Shown here piece after piece: positions 1 through 6,353 of a DNA stretch of 10,963 bases. The position numbers were made by a program, and so were the translations under genes. The stretch lies in assembly GCA_002431355.1 (NCBI GenBank), contig DJEQ01000064.1:3418-14380 (forward strand). Reading direction: 5' to 3'. Source of the stretch: Oribacterium sp. UBA5894. GTDB taxonomy: Bacteria; Bacillota; Clostridia; Lachnospirales; Lachnospiraceae. The stretch's first letter is position 1. The number at the start of each line of letters is the position of its first letter. The notes beneath the pieces are model-generated. The model saw nothing but the letters and a program-made list of their open reading frames with translations. It made no database searches and was not told the origin of the DNA.

Positions 1-2
1 TA

Positions 3-125
3 GTGCCGCTTGGGGTCCCTGGACTAGATTTTTCCGAACTCGGAGTACTGGCTTCTGGGGGCCGCCCCTCCCGCCTCGCTCGATTGGAAGAAAATCCTGT
101 GCTGTTCCAGCGGAATGCAGCATAA
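3..125 (+). CDS. Possible C-terminal tail of an upstream gene (5' end outside window)
   Basis: One frame is open from position 3 to a TAA at 123-125 and gives about 40 residues ending in ENPVLFQRNAA. The stretch is GC-rich like the coding DNA elsewhere, and composition becomes strongly AT-rich immediately after the stop, as expected at the end of a gene. I do not recognise the protein. Another + frame and a - strand frame are also open here, so the frame choice rests mainly on where the base composition changes. The last 25 bases can also fold into a hairpin (TGCTG/CAGCA outer pairs, TTCC/GGAA inner pairs, about 100-123). Confidence 0.35.
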   Translation: MPLGVPGLDFSELGVLASGGRPSRLARLEENPVLFQRNAA

Positions 126-133
126 ATATATGT

Positions 134-155
134 TTACGTTCAAAAATTAACGTAA
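134..155. repeat. 7-bp inverted repeat TTACGTT / AACGTAA
   Basis: The arms TTACGTT (134-140) and AACGTAA (149-155) are perfect reverse complements separated by 8 bases. They lie in AT-rich DNA about 100 bp upstream of the likely tctB promoter. This could be a binding site for a dimeric regulator, but short AT-rich repeats also arise by chance. Confidence 0.3.
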
Positions 156-174
156 GTTTTTCTAATGCATCTAT

Positions 175-259
175 AAGTAAATCTGAAAGTAAAACTTATC
201 GAAGTGAAATGCTTCGATAAGTTTTACTTAATTTAGTATAAGAGTTATGAGCTTTACTT
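175..259. promoter_or_regulatory. Four AAGTAAA-type boxes in the tctB upstream region
   Basis: AAGTAAA occurs on the + strand at 175-181 and 187-193, and as its complement TTTACTT at 223-229 and 253-259. The two inverted copies are exactly 30 bp apart, about three helical turns. The last copy coincides with the -35 hexamer of the best promoter. Clustering of one heptamer in 85 bp around a promoter suggests binding sites for a transcription factor. No factor can be named. Confidence 0.4.
187..229. repeat. Perfect 18-bp inverted repeat upstream of the transporter operon
   Basis: The arms at 187-204 and 212-229 are exact reverse complements over 18 bp with a 7-base spacer, TGAAATG. The region starts about 60 bp after the putative upstream stop codon and ends about 24 bp before the likely -35 box of tctB. 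There is no U-run after either arm, so it is not a standard intrinsic terminator, although the distal part of the 3' arm is U-rich when read in either direction. It may be a large operator, an atypical bidirectional terminator, or both. The outer ends of the arms are two of the four AAGTAAA boxes described separately. Confidence 0.7.
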
Positions 260-281
260 CGAATATTGTGAAAATTATACT
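253..281 (+). promoter_or_regulatory. Likely sigma-A promoter of the tctBAC operon
   Basis: TTTACT (253-258) and TATACT (276-281) are separated by 17 bp and match the housekeeping consensus at 4 of 6 and 5 of 6 positions. Transcription would begin near 288 and leave a leader of about 170 nt before tctB. A weaker alternative (TATAAG at 237-242) overlaps the edge of the 18-bp inverted repeat. No convincing -24/-12 sigma54 element was seen. Confidence 0.5.
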
Positions 282-372
282 GATGTCATCAAAAAACGAG
301 TGAACCATTTGTGGAGAATAAAAGATAAGTTCGTGAAACGGAAAAGCACGAATGACAAAGAGTATGAATTTT

Positions 373-439
373 ATAGGCAAGGAAGCCTATGGAAGATAGA
401 ACTTCTGCCTAAAGCAGAGGATTGTCCGGGAGACGGACA
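373..439 (+). promoter_or_regulatory. Three tandem small hairpins in the tctB leader
   Basis: Three consecutive stem-loops precede the tctB ribosome-binding site. The first is ATAGGC/GCCTAT (373-390, loop AAGGAA). The second is CTTCTGC/GCAGAGG (402-420, one G-U pair, loop CTAAA). The third is TGTCCG/CGGACA (423-439, loop GGAGA). Loops 1 and 3 contain GGA, as in CsrA targets, but this is only suggestive. It does not match a riboswitch class that I recognise. It may control translation or mRNA stability. Confidence 0.4.
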
Positions 440-456
440 GGAAAGGGGGAACTTCA

Positions 457-951
457 ATGTTCTTAAAGAAATATGGCGACGTGATCGTCGGCATCTTTTA
501 CGCAGCACTGGGGATTGCACTGATCATCGGTGCTGGAACGCTGCCAAAGTCCAAGGTGATGGAAATCGGTCCGGATTTCATGCCAAGGCTTGTCGGCATC
601 ATCATCCTGGTACTGGCGCTGCTGCTTCTGTTCTGGACGATCAAGGGACTGAAGAAGCATGTCAGCGAGGTAGAGGCCTCGGGCTTCAAGGATACCTCCG
701 ATTACAAGAGAGTGCTAGGCAGTCTCGTATCGGCCATCGTGTATGTGAACATCCTGGAGCCGATCGGCTTCATCGTCAGCACGCTGGTGTATCTCTTCGT
801 TCAGATCACGATCCTTGCGCCCGATACGCATCGTACGAAAAAGGATCTGATCCAGTACCTGGTGATCGACATTGTCTTCACCTTCATTGTTTACTTCCTG
901 TTCCGCTACGGATTCAAGATCGTGCTTCCGGCAGGAATCTTCGCACTGTAA
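457..951 (+). CDS. tctB: TctB-family small membrane subunit of a tripartite tricarboxylate transporter
   Basis: This 164-residue protein is the small membrane subunit of a TTT-type, ion-gradient-driven secondary uptake system that works with a large TctA channel and a TctC binding protein. Hydrophobic segments lie at about residues 8-27, 42-62, 74-115 (probably two spans) and 131-150, the usual TctB (DUF1468) pattern. The motif GPDFMPR (about 38-44) matches the family's GPxFxPR signature, and EPIGF before the third or fourth span is also typical. A strong AAAGGGGGA ribosome-binding site lies 6-7 bases before the ATG. tctA follows after 13 bases, so the two are co-transcribed. The call is firm because all three subunits are adjacent; the substrate is inferred from the downstream genes. 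Confidence 0.9.
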   Translation: MFLKKYGDVIVGIFYAALGIALIIGAGTLPKSKVMEIGPDFMPRLVGIIILVLALLLLFWTIKGLKKHVSEVEASGFKDTSDYKRVLGSLVSAIVYVNILEPIGFIVSTLVYLFVQITILAPDTHRTKKDLIQYLVIDIVFTFIVYFLFRYGFKIVLPAGIFAL

Positions 952-964
952 GAAGGAGGGAAAA

Positions 965-2467
965 ATGAACGCATTAGCTCAATTGGGTGCCGGCATCGTA
1001 TCCGTATGTCAGCCGGTTTCCTTACTCTTTATGATTGCCGGTGTGGCCATTGGTATTATCTTCGGATCCATCCCTGGACTTTCTGCTTCCATGGCGGTTG
1101 CCCTGATGCTGCCGCTGACCTTCAGTATGGAAGCGTCGCTCGGAATGAACACACTGGTTGCTGTCTATATCGGAGGTATCTCCGGAGGACTGATTTCTGC
1201 CATTCTTCTCAATATGCCAGGAACTGCTTCTTCCATTGCAACCACCTTTGATGGCTATCCAATGGCACAGAAGGGGGAAGCCATGAAGGCCCTCGGCATT
1301 GGCATCGTCTTCTCCTTCCTGGGATCCCTGTTCTCCTTCTTCATCCTGTCCTTCTTTGCGCCGATACTTGCAGACGTGGCACTGAAGTTCACACCGGTGG
1401 AGAACTTCGGTATCTGCTTCTTCGCGCTGACGATGGTCGCCATCCTCTCCGCAGGTAACATGATCAAGGGTCTCCTCGCAGGTCTCTTCGGACTGGTGTT
1501 CTGCTTCATCGGTATGGCACCGATTGATGGTACACCACGATTTACATTTGGAAATTCACAGCTGCTGGCAGGCTTTAACCAGCTGACCACCCTCATTGGT
1601 ATCTTCGCGGTGGCCGATATTCTGAAGTCCGCGGAGGAGATGAATGCAAAGGGCGTCCAGACCATCCCGACCTCGAAGGTGAAGGGCTTCGGCTTCACGA
1701 TGAAGGAATTTGTTTCCTGGCTGCCAGGTGCGCTGAGAGCCGCCCTCATTGGCACCGGCATTGGCATCCTGCCTGGAATCGGTGGTTCAACCTCCGGCAT
1801 GCTCGCCTACGTAACTGCAAAGAACATGAGTAAGCATCCAGAAACCTTCGGAAAGGGCGAGCCGGAAGGTATCGTCGCTACAGAATGTGCGAACAATGCC
1901 ACCATCGGTGGTGCGATGATTCCGCTCCTGGTACTTGGTATTCCTGGTGATGGTGTCACCGCGATGATGCTCGGCGGCTTCCTGATTCACGGCCTGTCCG
2001 CGGGACCGCTTCTCTTCGTAAAGAATGCAGACGTTGTATACGGCATCTTCGCAGCCTGCATGGTCTGCGACCTCATCATGCTGATTGTTGAGTGGACCTG
2101 CATCAAGGGCTTCGTACAGATCCTGAAGGTTCCGAAGCATATCCTGATGCCACTGATCCTTGTACTCTGTGCGGTCGGTGCCTATGCCACGAATAACCGT
2201 GTATTCGATGTACAGTCCATCATTATCTTCGGTGTGGTTGGCTATCTGTATCATAAACTGAACCTTCCGACGACGCCGTTCGTTCTCTGCTTCCTGGTCG
2301 GCTCTATGACCGAGACCTACCTTCGTCGAGGCATCATGAGCTACAAGAGCTTCGGTGCATTCTTTACACATCCGATCTTCGACGTGTTCTTCTTCATCGC
2401 CTGCGGTGTGCTTCTCTGGTCCATGATCAAGGAAATCCGTCATGGTGAAAAGAAGGTTGACGACTAA
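965..2467 (+). CDS. tctA: TctA-family large membrane subunit of a tripartite tricarboxylate transporter
   Basis: This 500-residue polytopic protein is the transport channel of a TTT system and has the family's normal length. Hallmark motifs of its two internally related halves are visible: GSIPGLSASMAVALMLP near residues 34-50, GGISGGLISAILLNMPGTASS near 70-90, then GILPGIGG and NATIGGAMIPLLVLGIPGDG in the second half. I chose the ATG at 965 over an in-frame upstream start at 872 because AAGGAGGG at 953-960 fits it exactly and the upstream start would overlap tctB by 80 bases. It follows tctB by 13 bases. With gudD in the same cluster, glucarate or another hexarate is a more likely substrate than citrate, but that is inference. 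Confidence 0.95.
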   Translation: MNALAQLGAGIVSVCQPVSLLFMIAGVAIGIIFGSIPGLSASMAVALMLPLTFSMEASLGMNTLVAVYIGGISGGLISAILLNMPGTASSIATTFDGYPMAQKGEAMKALGIGIVFSFLGSLFSFFILSFFAPILADVALKFTPVENFGICFFALTMVAILSAGNMIKGLLAGLFGLVFCFIGMAPIDGTPRFTFGNSQLLAGFNQLTTLIGIFAVADILKSAEEMNAKGVQTIPTSKVKGFGFTMKEFVSWLPGALRAALIGTGIGILPGIGGSTSGMLAYVTAKNMSKHPETFGKGEPEGIVATECANNATIGGAMIPLLVLGIPGDGVTAMMLGGFLIHGLSAGPLLFVKNADVVYGIFAACMVCDLIMLIVEWTCIKGFVQILKVPKHILMPLILVLCAVGAYATNNRVFDVQSIIIFGVVGYLYHKLNLPTTPFVLCFLVGSMTETYLRRGIMSYKSFGAFFTHPIFDVFFFIACGVLLWSMIKEIRHGEKKVDD

Positions 2468-2481
2468 AGCACATGGGAGCA

Positions 2482-2537
2482 CCTGCGGGAATTCCTGCAG
2501 GAAATGGAAAACATAAAATCATGAGGAAGTCCCTCAT
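2482..2537 (+). promoter_or_regulatory. Two intercistronic stem-loops between tctA and tctC
   Basis: The 90-bp gap holds an 8-bp stem (2482-2489 with 2494-2501, loop AATT, one G-U pair) and a 6-bp stem ATGAGG/CCTCAT (2521-2526 with 2532-2537). The tctC ribosome-binding site AAAAAGGAG follows immediately. Neither stem is followed by a U-run in the usual place. Such structures between membrane-component and binding-protein genes commonly stabilise the binding-protein message; that role is inferred here. Confidence 0.5.
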
Positions 2538-2557
2538 CTAAAAAAAGGAGAGTAACT

Positions 2558-3607
2558 ATGAAAAAAAGACTTTTATCCGCACTTCTGGTAGGTAGCATGG
2601 CCCTCGGCCTCGTTGCATGTGGATCTTCCTCCACACCGTCCTCTACGACGGCTGCGGACACCAAGGCAGCAGACGCTGCAGGCACGACAACTGCTGCAGG
2701 TGCAGCCACCGAGACAAGCGCCACGGACTGGAAGCCATCTGGACCGATTTCCCTCGTGCTGCCAGCCGGTGCAGGTGGAGATACCGATCTTTCGGCTCGT
2801 ATTTTCGCACAGTATGCAAAGGAAGCCACGGGCGCTGACTTCGTGGTTGTGAATGCAAGTGGTGCCTCTGGTTCTGTCGCTGCAAACCAGGTACTGTCCG
2901 CTGCCAATGATGGACTGACCGTGCTCTATGGCCATAACCTTGTGAACGTGGCCAATGTTGCCGGCATTACGGATTATGACTACACCGCATTTACCCTGGG
3001 ACCAACCTTCGCAAAGAACGATGCACAGGGCCTCTATGTAAATCCGGACAAGTATAAGAGCCTCGATGAGTTCATTGAAGCCGCCAAGGCAAATCCTGGA
3101 AAGCTGAAGGCCTGCACCGAGGTAGGTGCCTATACCTACTATGAGCTTCTGAAGTTTGAGCAGGTTGCCGGCATTGACCTCGACCTCGTCGATGTAGGAT
3201 CCAACTCTGATAAGGTTACCGCAATGCTTTCCGGCCAGGTCGACATGATGCCAGGTGCGTTCGTTAATACGAAGGATTACCTCGATGCCGGACAGTTCAT
3301 CTGTGTCGGTATCCCGACCGAGGAGAGATCCGAGCTCATGCCGGATGTGCCGACCCTCAAGGAGCAGGGCATTGACATCGTGTATCCTGACCTGGACTAC
3401 TCCTTCTACTTCCCAGCTGGAACCGATGACGCGGTCATCAAGTGGTTCGAGAACACCACAAAGACCGTCGATGAGAATGAGAAGTGCCAGGAGGATCTCA
3501 AGAACATGGAGATCAATCCGTACTACCTGTCTGCAGCAGATTCTGTAGAGAACGATAAGAACTATCTTGCAACCTTCAAGGAGATTGCAGCGTCTGTAGA
3601 GAAATAA
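2558..3607 (+). CDS. tctC: TctC/Bug-family substrate-binding lipoprotein of the TTT transporter
   Basis: This 349-residue protein has a lipoprotein signal peptide: a KKR n-region, a hydrophobic core and the lipobox LVAC with the acylated Cys at residue 21. This fits anchoring to the outer face of a Gram-positive membrane. A low-complexity Ser/Thr/Ala linker (about 22-55) precedes the binding domain. PAGAGGDTDLSAR near residue 69 and VNASGASGSVAANQV near 97 match the two Bug/TctC loops that bind the substrate carboxylate. The central GAYTYYELLKFEQVAGIDL and the later MLSGQVDMMPGAF are also typical. The protein captures a carboxylated ligand and delivers it to TctAB. The ligand is not predictable from sequence, but the operon suggests D-glucarate or galactarate. 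Confidence 0.92.
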   Translation: MKKRLLSALLVGSMALGLVACGSSSTPSSTTAADTKAADAAGTTTAAGAATETSATDWKPSGPISLVLPAGAGGDTDLSARIFAQYAKEATGADFVVVNASGASGSVAANQVLSAANDGLTVLYGHNLVNVANVAGITDYDYTAFTLGPTFAKNDAQGLYVNPDKYKSLDEFIEAAKANPGKLKACTEVGAYTYYELLKFEQVAGIDLDLVDVGSNSDKVTAMLSGQVDMMPGAFVNTKDYLDAGQFICVGIPTEERSELMPDVPTLKEQGIDIVYPDLDYSFYFPAGTDDAVIKWFENTTKTVDENEKCQEDLKNMEINPYYLSAADSVENDKNYLATFKEIAASVEK

Positions 3608-3629
3608 TTCAACAGAGCTTTCCCTTTCC

Positions 3630-3663
3630 GGATCCGGTTCTGGCTTCGGCCGAGACCGGATCC
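3630..3663 (+). terminator. Strong UUCG-capped hairpin after tctC (terminator-like, no U-tract)
   Basis: GGATCCGGT (3630-3638) pairs perfectly with ACCGGATCC (3655-3663), and inside it GGC and GCC close a TTCG tetraloop, an exceptionally stable cap. It begins 23 bases after the tctC stop. No T-run follows, so it may protect the 3' end of tctBAC mRNA or attenuate read-through into the next genes rather than stop transcription fully. Confidence 0.5.
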
Positions 3664-3677
3664 CTTCAAAGAATCAG

Positions 3678-3757
3678 AGATCATTTCATGAAGCCTCATG
3701 GAGTGATCTACGACCCTTTGATCCATGGCAGGAGACGATGCGGAGGGATCTGCCATG
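3678..3757 (+). repeat. Two further inverted repeats in the tctC-orf4 gap
   Basis: AGATCA (3678-3683) pairs with TGATCT (3704-3709), with a shorter CATG/CATG pairing inside. CATGGCAG (3724-3731) pairs with CTGCCATG (3750-3757), a perfect 8-bp match with an 18-base loop. Together with the hairpin at 3630 they make the 207-base gap between tctC and the next start unusually structured. No clear promoter was found in it. Confidence 0.35.
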
Positions 3758-3814
3758 ACGGATGCAGACCTCATTAGAACGGCTCCCTCGTGATTGCCCG
3801 AAGAAGGAGGATAT

Positions 3815-4681
3815 ATGGCAGAGCAGAAAACACAGAACAGCAAAGTGACAGAGCTTGCGGCAGAGAATAAGCGCATGCACATCATGGCGTATGGCCTCAT
3901 GGCCCTTCTTTTTCTCGTACTGTTGGCCACCGTGCTCCGGCAGTTTGCATTGACCTCCATTCTGCTGATCGTGGCCATCCTCTACCAGATGTTCATCGTG
4001 CGGAAGCAGCAGAAGAGCTACCTTCGGAAATGCGAAAATACAAACCTTGAGCTGACAACCTTACAGAAGCTGGACGGAGTGAAGATTGAGGAAAAGCCGG
4101 AGGATGCTTCCGAAGCGGAGTTTCTGGAGGCTGGACTTTTCCCATTTGTCCCGAAGACGGTCCGCTTTTTTAAGAGCATCACAGGAAAAAAGGGTGCATT
4201 CCATATACACTCGACGGATTGTTCGGCAGCAGAGCGCCAGCATGAAACGGGTGTGGCTGCCGACATTGTGACTGGAAACTGGACGCAGATTGAGCTTCCA
4301 GAGGATACAGGGCTCCATGTATGCATCCTCGAGGATGGACTTTTCCCAGACGAGCTTCGAAAGGAATTCTATGAGGGGCAGAAGCTCGTGGAGCTTCCGC
4401 GACCGGAAGGTATGCCGGGCGCGCTGCATCTGTATGCGGAAGGCCCCGACGCACCCCTTCCTGGTGGAGCCTTTTTTCAGAAGCTTCGCTCATTTACAGC
4501 GTATACGCCGGGCAAGCTCGTCGTTCGAATTCAGGGCGATACACTCAATGTCTTCATTCGAAATCGCTTTTTAAGCAGCAGCTTTTCCGTGCGCGAGCCG
4601 CTCACAAAGGAGGAGCTTCTTCGGGATCCCTTCCCGGAGCTTGATCATATTCTCGAGCTGATTCCATTTTTAAAAGGATAA
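3815..4681 (+). CDS. Unrecognised membrane-anchored protein with two N-terminal TM helices, DUF3137-like C-terminus
   Basis: This is a 288-residue protein of unknown function. Residues 22-41 and 45-63 form two hydrophobic helices joined by a very short loop. The second is followed by a positively charged stretch (RKQQKSYLRK), which predicts that the remaining 225 residues face the cytoplasm. The C-terminal part (about 200-288, including GKLVVRIQGDTLNVFIRN and the LDHILELIPFLK end) resembles DUF3137-type proteins by eye, a weak match. I chose the ATG at 3815 over an in-frame TTG at 3794 because AAGGAGG lies just upstream and would itself be translated from the TTG. gudD starts 17 bases after its stop, so co-expression is likely. 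Its role is unknown; it has no catalytic motif that I can see. Confidence 0.8.
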   Translation: MAEQKTQNSKVTELAAENKRMHIMAYGLMALLFLVLLATVLRQFALTSILLIVAILYQMFIVRKQQKSYLRKCENTNLELTTLQKLDGVKIEEKPEDASEAEFLEAGLFPFVPKTVRFFKSITGKKGAFHIHSTDCSAAERQHETGVAADIVTGNWTQIELPEDTGLHVCILEDGLFPDELRKEFYEGQKLVELPRPEGMPGALHLYAEGPDAPLPGGAFFQKLRSFTAYTPGKLVVRIQGDTLNVFIRNRFLSSSFSVREPLTKEELLRDPFPELDHILELIPFLKG

Positions 4682-4697
4682 TGTAGGAGGTAAGAAC

Positions 4698-6047
4698 ATG
4701 TCCGATACACCAATTATTACAAAGATGCAGGTCATTCCGGTCGCAGGCTACGATAGCATGCTGATGACCCTGTCCGGCTGCCATGCGCCGGCATTTACCA
4801 GAAATCTGGTCATTCTCGAGGATAGCGCTGGGCATCAGGGCATCGGAGAAATTCATGGCGGTGATTATACCTGTGACTGTCTCAATGCAGTAAAGCCACT
4901 GGTGGAGGGACAGCCGATCTCGAAGTATCGGCAGATTCTTCAGAAAATCCATAAGCTGTCGAATCCAGCCGCAGGCGATGATGGTGAGGGCATTCAGACC
5001 CTGGATATTTCGAAGCTGAAGTTCGTCGTGAAGAGTGAGTGGGCACTCGAGTGTGCGATGCTCGACCTCATGGGACAGTTCCTGGGCGTCCCAATGTGCG
5101 ACCTCCTCGGCGAGGGGCAGCAGCGGAAGGAGGTCGAGGTGCTCGGCTATCTCTTCTATGTCTCCGATAAGAAGAAGGTACCGGCGGGTGAGATGCAGTA
5201 TCTCGACGAAAGCGACAGCAAGGATCCGTGGTTCCGCCTTCGCCGAGAGGAGATTCTGACACCAGAGCGTGTGGTCGAGGAGGCCGAGGCCCTGACCGAG
5301 AAGTATGGCTTCCAGAATTTTAAGCTGAAGGGCGGCGTACTGAAGGGCTCCGAGGAAATGGATGCTCTGCGTGCACTCAAGAAGCGCTTCCCGCATGCCC
5401 GTATCAACATTGACCCGAACGGCGCATGGAGTCTCCGGGAAGCCATCGAGCTTTGCAAGGATATGCACGATGTGATCACCTATATGGAGGATCCATGTGG
5501 ACCAGAGGCGGGCTATTCTGGAAGAGAGATCATGCGTGAATTTAAGAATGCAACCCAGTTCCAGGTGGCCACCAATATGATTGCAACCGACTGGCGGCAG
5601 TTCTATCACACCGTGAGCCTGAATGCCTGCGATATCATCCTGGCGGACCCGCATTTCTGGGGCTTCGATGGCGCGATTCGTATGTCACAGCTCCTGACCT
5701 CCTGGGGCCTTACCTGGGGTGTGCACTCGAACAATCATTTCGACATTACCCTCGCGGCCTTTGCACAGGTCGGCGCCGCTGCGGTGGGCACACCGGCACC
5801 ACTCGATACCCACTGGATCTGGCAGGATGGACAGAATCTCCTCGATGATACCCCACAGATCATCGGTGGCAAGCTGCAGGTACCGGATGCACCGGGCCTC
5901 GGCGTGCATCTCAATATGGAAAAGGTCATGGAGGCAAACAAGCTGTATCGGAGTCTTCCATCGCATGATCGAGACGATGCCAAGTCCATGCAGTACCTGA
6001 TTCCGGGCTGGACCTATGATCATAAGAAGCCAGCACTGGTGCGGTAA
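4698..6047 (+). CDS. gudD: D-glucarate dehydratase, enolase superfamily
   Basis: This 449-residue protein is very close in length and sequence to E. coli GudD (446 residues). GudD dehydrates D-glucarate (and L-idarate) to 5-keto-4-deoxy-D-glucarate in the cytoplasm using Mg2+. The N-terminal capping domain opens with MQVIPVAGYDSMLM and later GIGEIHGG. In the barrel, the catalytic Lys-x-Lys is FKLKGG (K209/K211). Likely metal ligands are D239 (DPNGAW), E264 (EDPCG) and N293 (ATNMIATDWR), and H343 in HSNNHFD is the second catalytic base, with D317 in LADPHF. These positions keep a constant +4 offset from my memory of the E. coli enzyme. The end MQYLIPGWTYDHKKPALVR is diagnostic. All active-site residues are present. 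RBS AGGAGG lies 7 bases before the ATG. Confidence 0.96.
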   Translation: MSDTPIITKMQVIPVAGYDSMLMTLSGCHAPAFTRNLVILEDSAGHQGIGEIHGGDYTCDCLNAVKPLVEGQPISKYRQILQKIHKLSNPAAGDDGEGIQTLDISKLKFVVKSEWALECAMLDLMGQFLGVPMCDLLGEGQQRKEVEVLGYLFYVSDKKKVPAGEMQYLDESDSKDPWFRLRREEILTPERVVEEAEALTEKYGFQNFKLKGGVLKGSEEMDALRALKKRFPHARINIDPNGAWSLREAIELCKDMHDVITYMEDPCGPEAGYSGREIMREFKNATQFQVATNMIATDWRQFYHTVSLNACDIILADPHFWGFDGAIRMSQLLTSWGLTWGVHSNNHFDITLAAFAQVGAAAVGTPAPLDTHWIWQDGQNLLDDTPQIIGGKLQVPDAPGLGVHLNMEKVMEANKLYRSLPSHDRDDAKSMQYLIPGWTYDHKKPALVR

Positions 6048-6125
6048 GGAGAGGAGCAAGCGTTCGGACATCAGGCTTTTATGAAAGCTGCAGGGGATCG
6101 CTGCTGAATCGAAACATTGGCTGCA

Positions 6126-6187
6126 ATGAAATGAAAACATAATGCGCTTTGTGAGATTACATGAAACAAATTGAAATAAAATGAAAT
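6126..6187 (+). promoter_or_regulatory. 10-bp-phased direct repeats of (A/T)TGAAA(T/C) upstream of garR: predicted operator
   Basis: ATGAAAC (6161), TTGAAAT (6171) and ATGAAAT (6181) recur with an exact 10-bp period, so they face the same side of the helix. Extra units ATGAAAA (6131) and GTGAGAT (6151) keep the same phase, and ATGAAAT (6126) is offset by half a turn. The block 6161-6187 matches 9544-9570, upstream of the regulator gene, at 24 of 27 positions. It ends 13 bp before a perfect -35 box, a position typical of an activator site. Confidence 0.65.
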
Positions 6188-6200
6188 CAACAACGGCCTT

Positions 6201-6228
6201 TTGACAAATCAAGCAGAAAATAAAAAAT
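6201..6228 (+). promoter_or_regulatory. Likely garR promoter with perfect -35 and poor -10
   Basis: TTGACA (6201-6206) is a perfect -35 hexamer. The best -10 at an allowed spacing is AAAAAT (6223-6228, 16-bp spacer, 4 of 6). The weak -10 and the phased repeats directly upstream fit an activator-dependent promoter. The resulting leader would be about 120 nt. Confidence 0.45.
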
Positions 6229-6239
6229 CTTTGGCTACT

Positions 6240-6288
6240 TTCCTTCTAGTTTTAAAGGAAGGAATCTCATAAGATAACAGCGTGAGAT
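6240..6288 (+). promoter_or_regulatory. Two leader hairpins before garR
   Basis: TTCCTTC (6240-6246) pairs with GAAGGAA (6258-6264), and ATCTCAT (6264-6270) pairs with GTGAGAT (6282-6288) with one G-U. The stems share base 6264, so they abut. Both would be in the garR 5' leader. They do not match a riboswitch that I know. The rest of the 306-base gap (6048-6125 and 6289-6339) shows nothing clear apart from a weak GGCTTT/AAAGCT hairpin near 6074-6089. Confidence 0.3.
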
Positions 6289-6353
6289 GCGAGAGCACTC
6301 CACAAACAAATAAAGTACATCAACATTTTTCAAAAGAAAGTGAGGAATACAAC

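Noticed and set aside
872..964. Upstream in-frame start for tctA
   Set aside because: It would overlap the last 80 bases of tctB, while the ATG at 965 has an ideal AAGGAGGG just before it.
300..968. Long open frame from a GTG at 300 across tctB
   Set aside because: It overlaps tctB in another frame and its sequence beyond the leader is low-quality, Arg/His-rich shadow translation; no ribosome-binding site fits it.
4602..5654. 350-codon open frame on the - strand over gudD
   Set aside because: It is antisense to a clear enzyme gene; long antisense frames are expected with this codon usage, and the translation has no recognisable domain.
6126..6187. CRISPR array
   Set aside because: The repeats are 7-mers at 10-bp spacing without spacer-sized intervals; no cas genes are present.
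6232..6246. Possible sigma54 -24/-12 promoter (TGGC element) before garR
   Set aside because: The -24 GG is present but the invariant GC at -12 is not; a similar partial match at 7442-7457 fails for the same reason and would overlap a ribosome-binding site.
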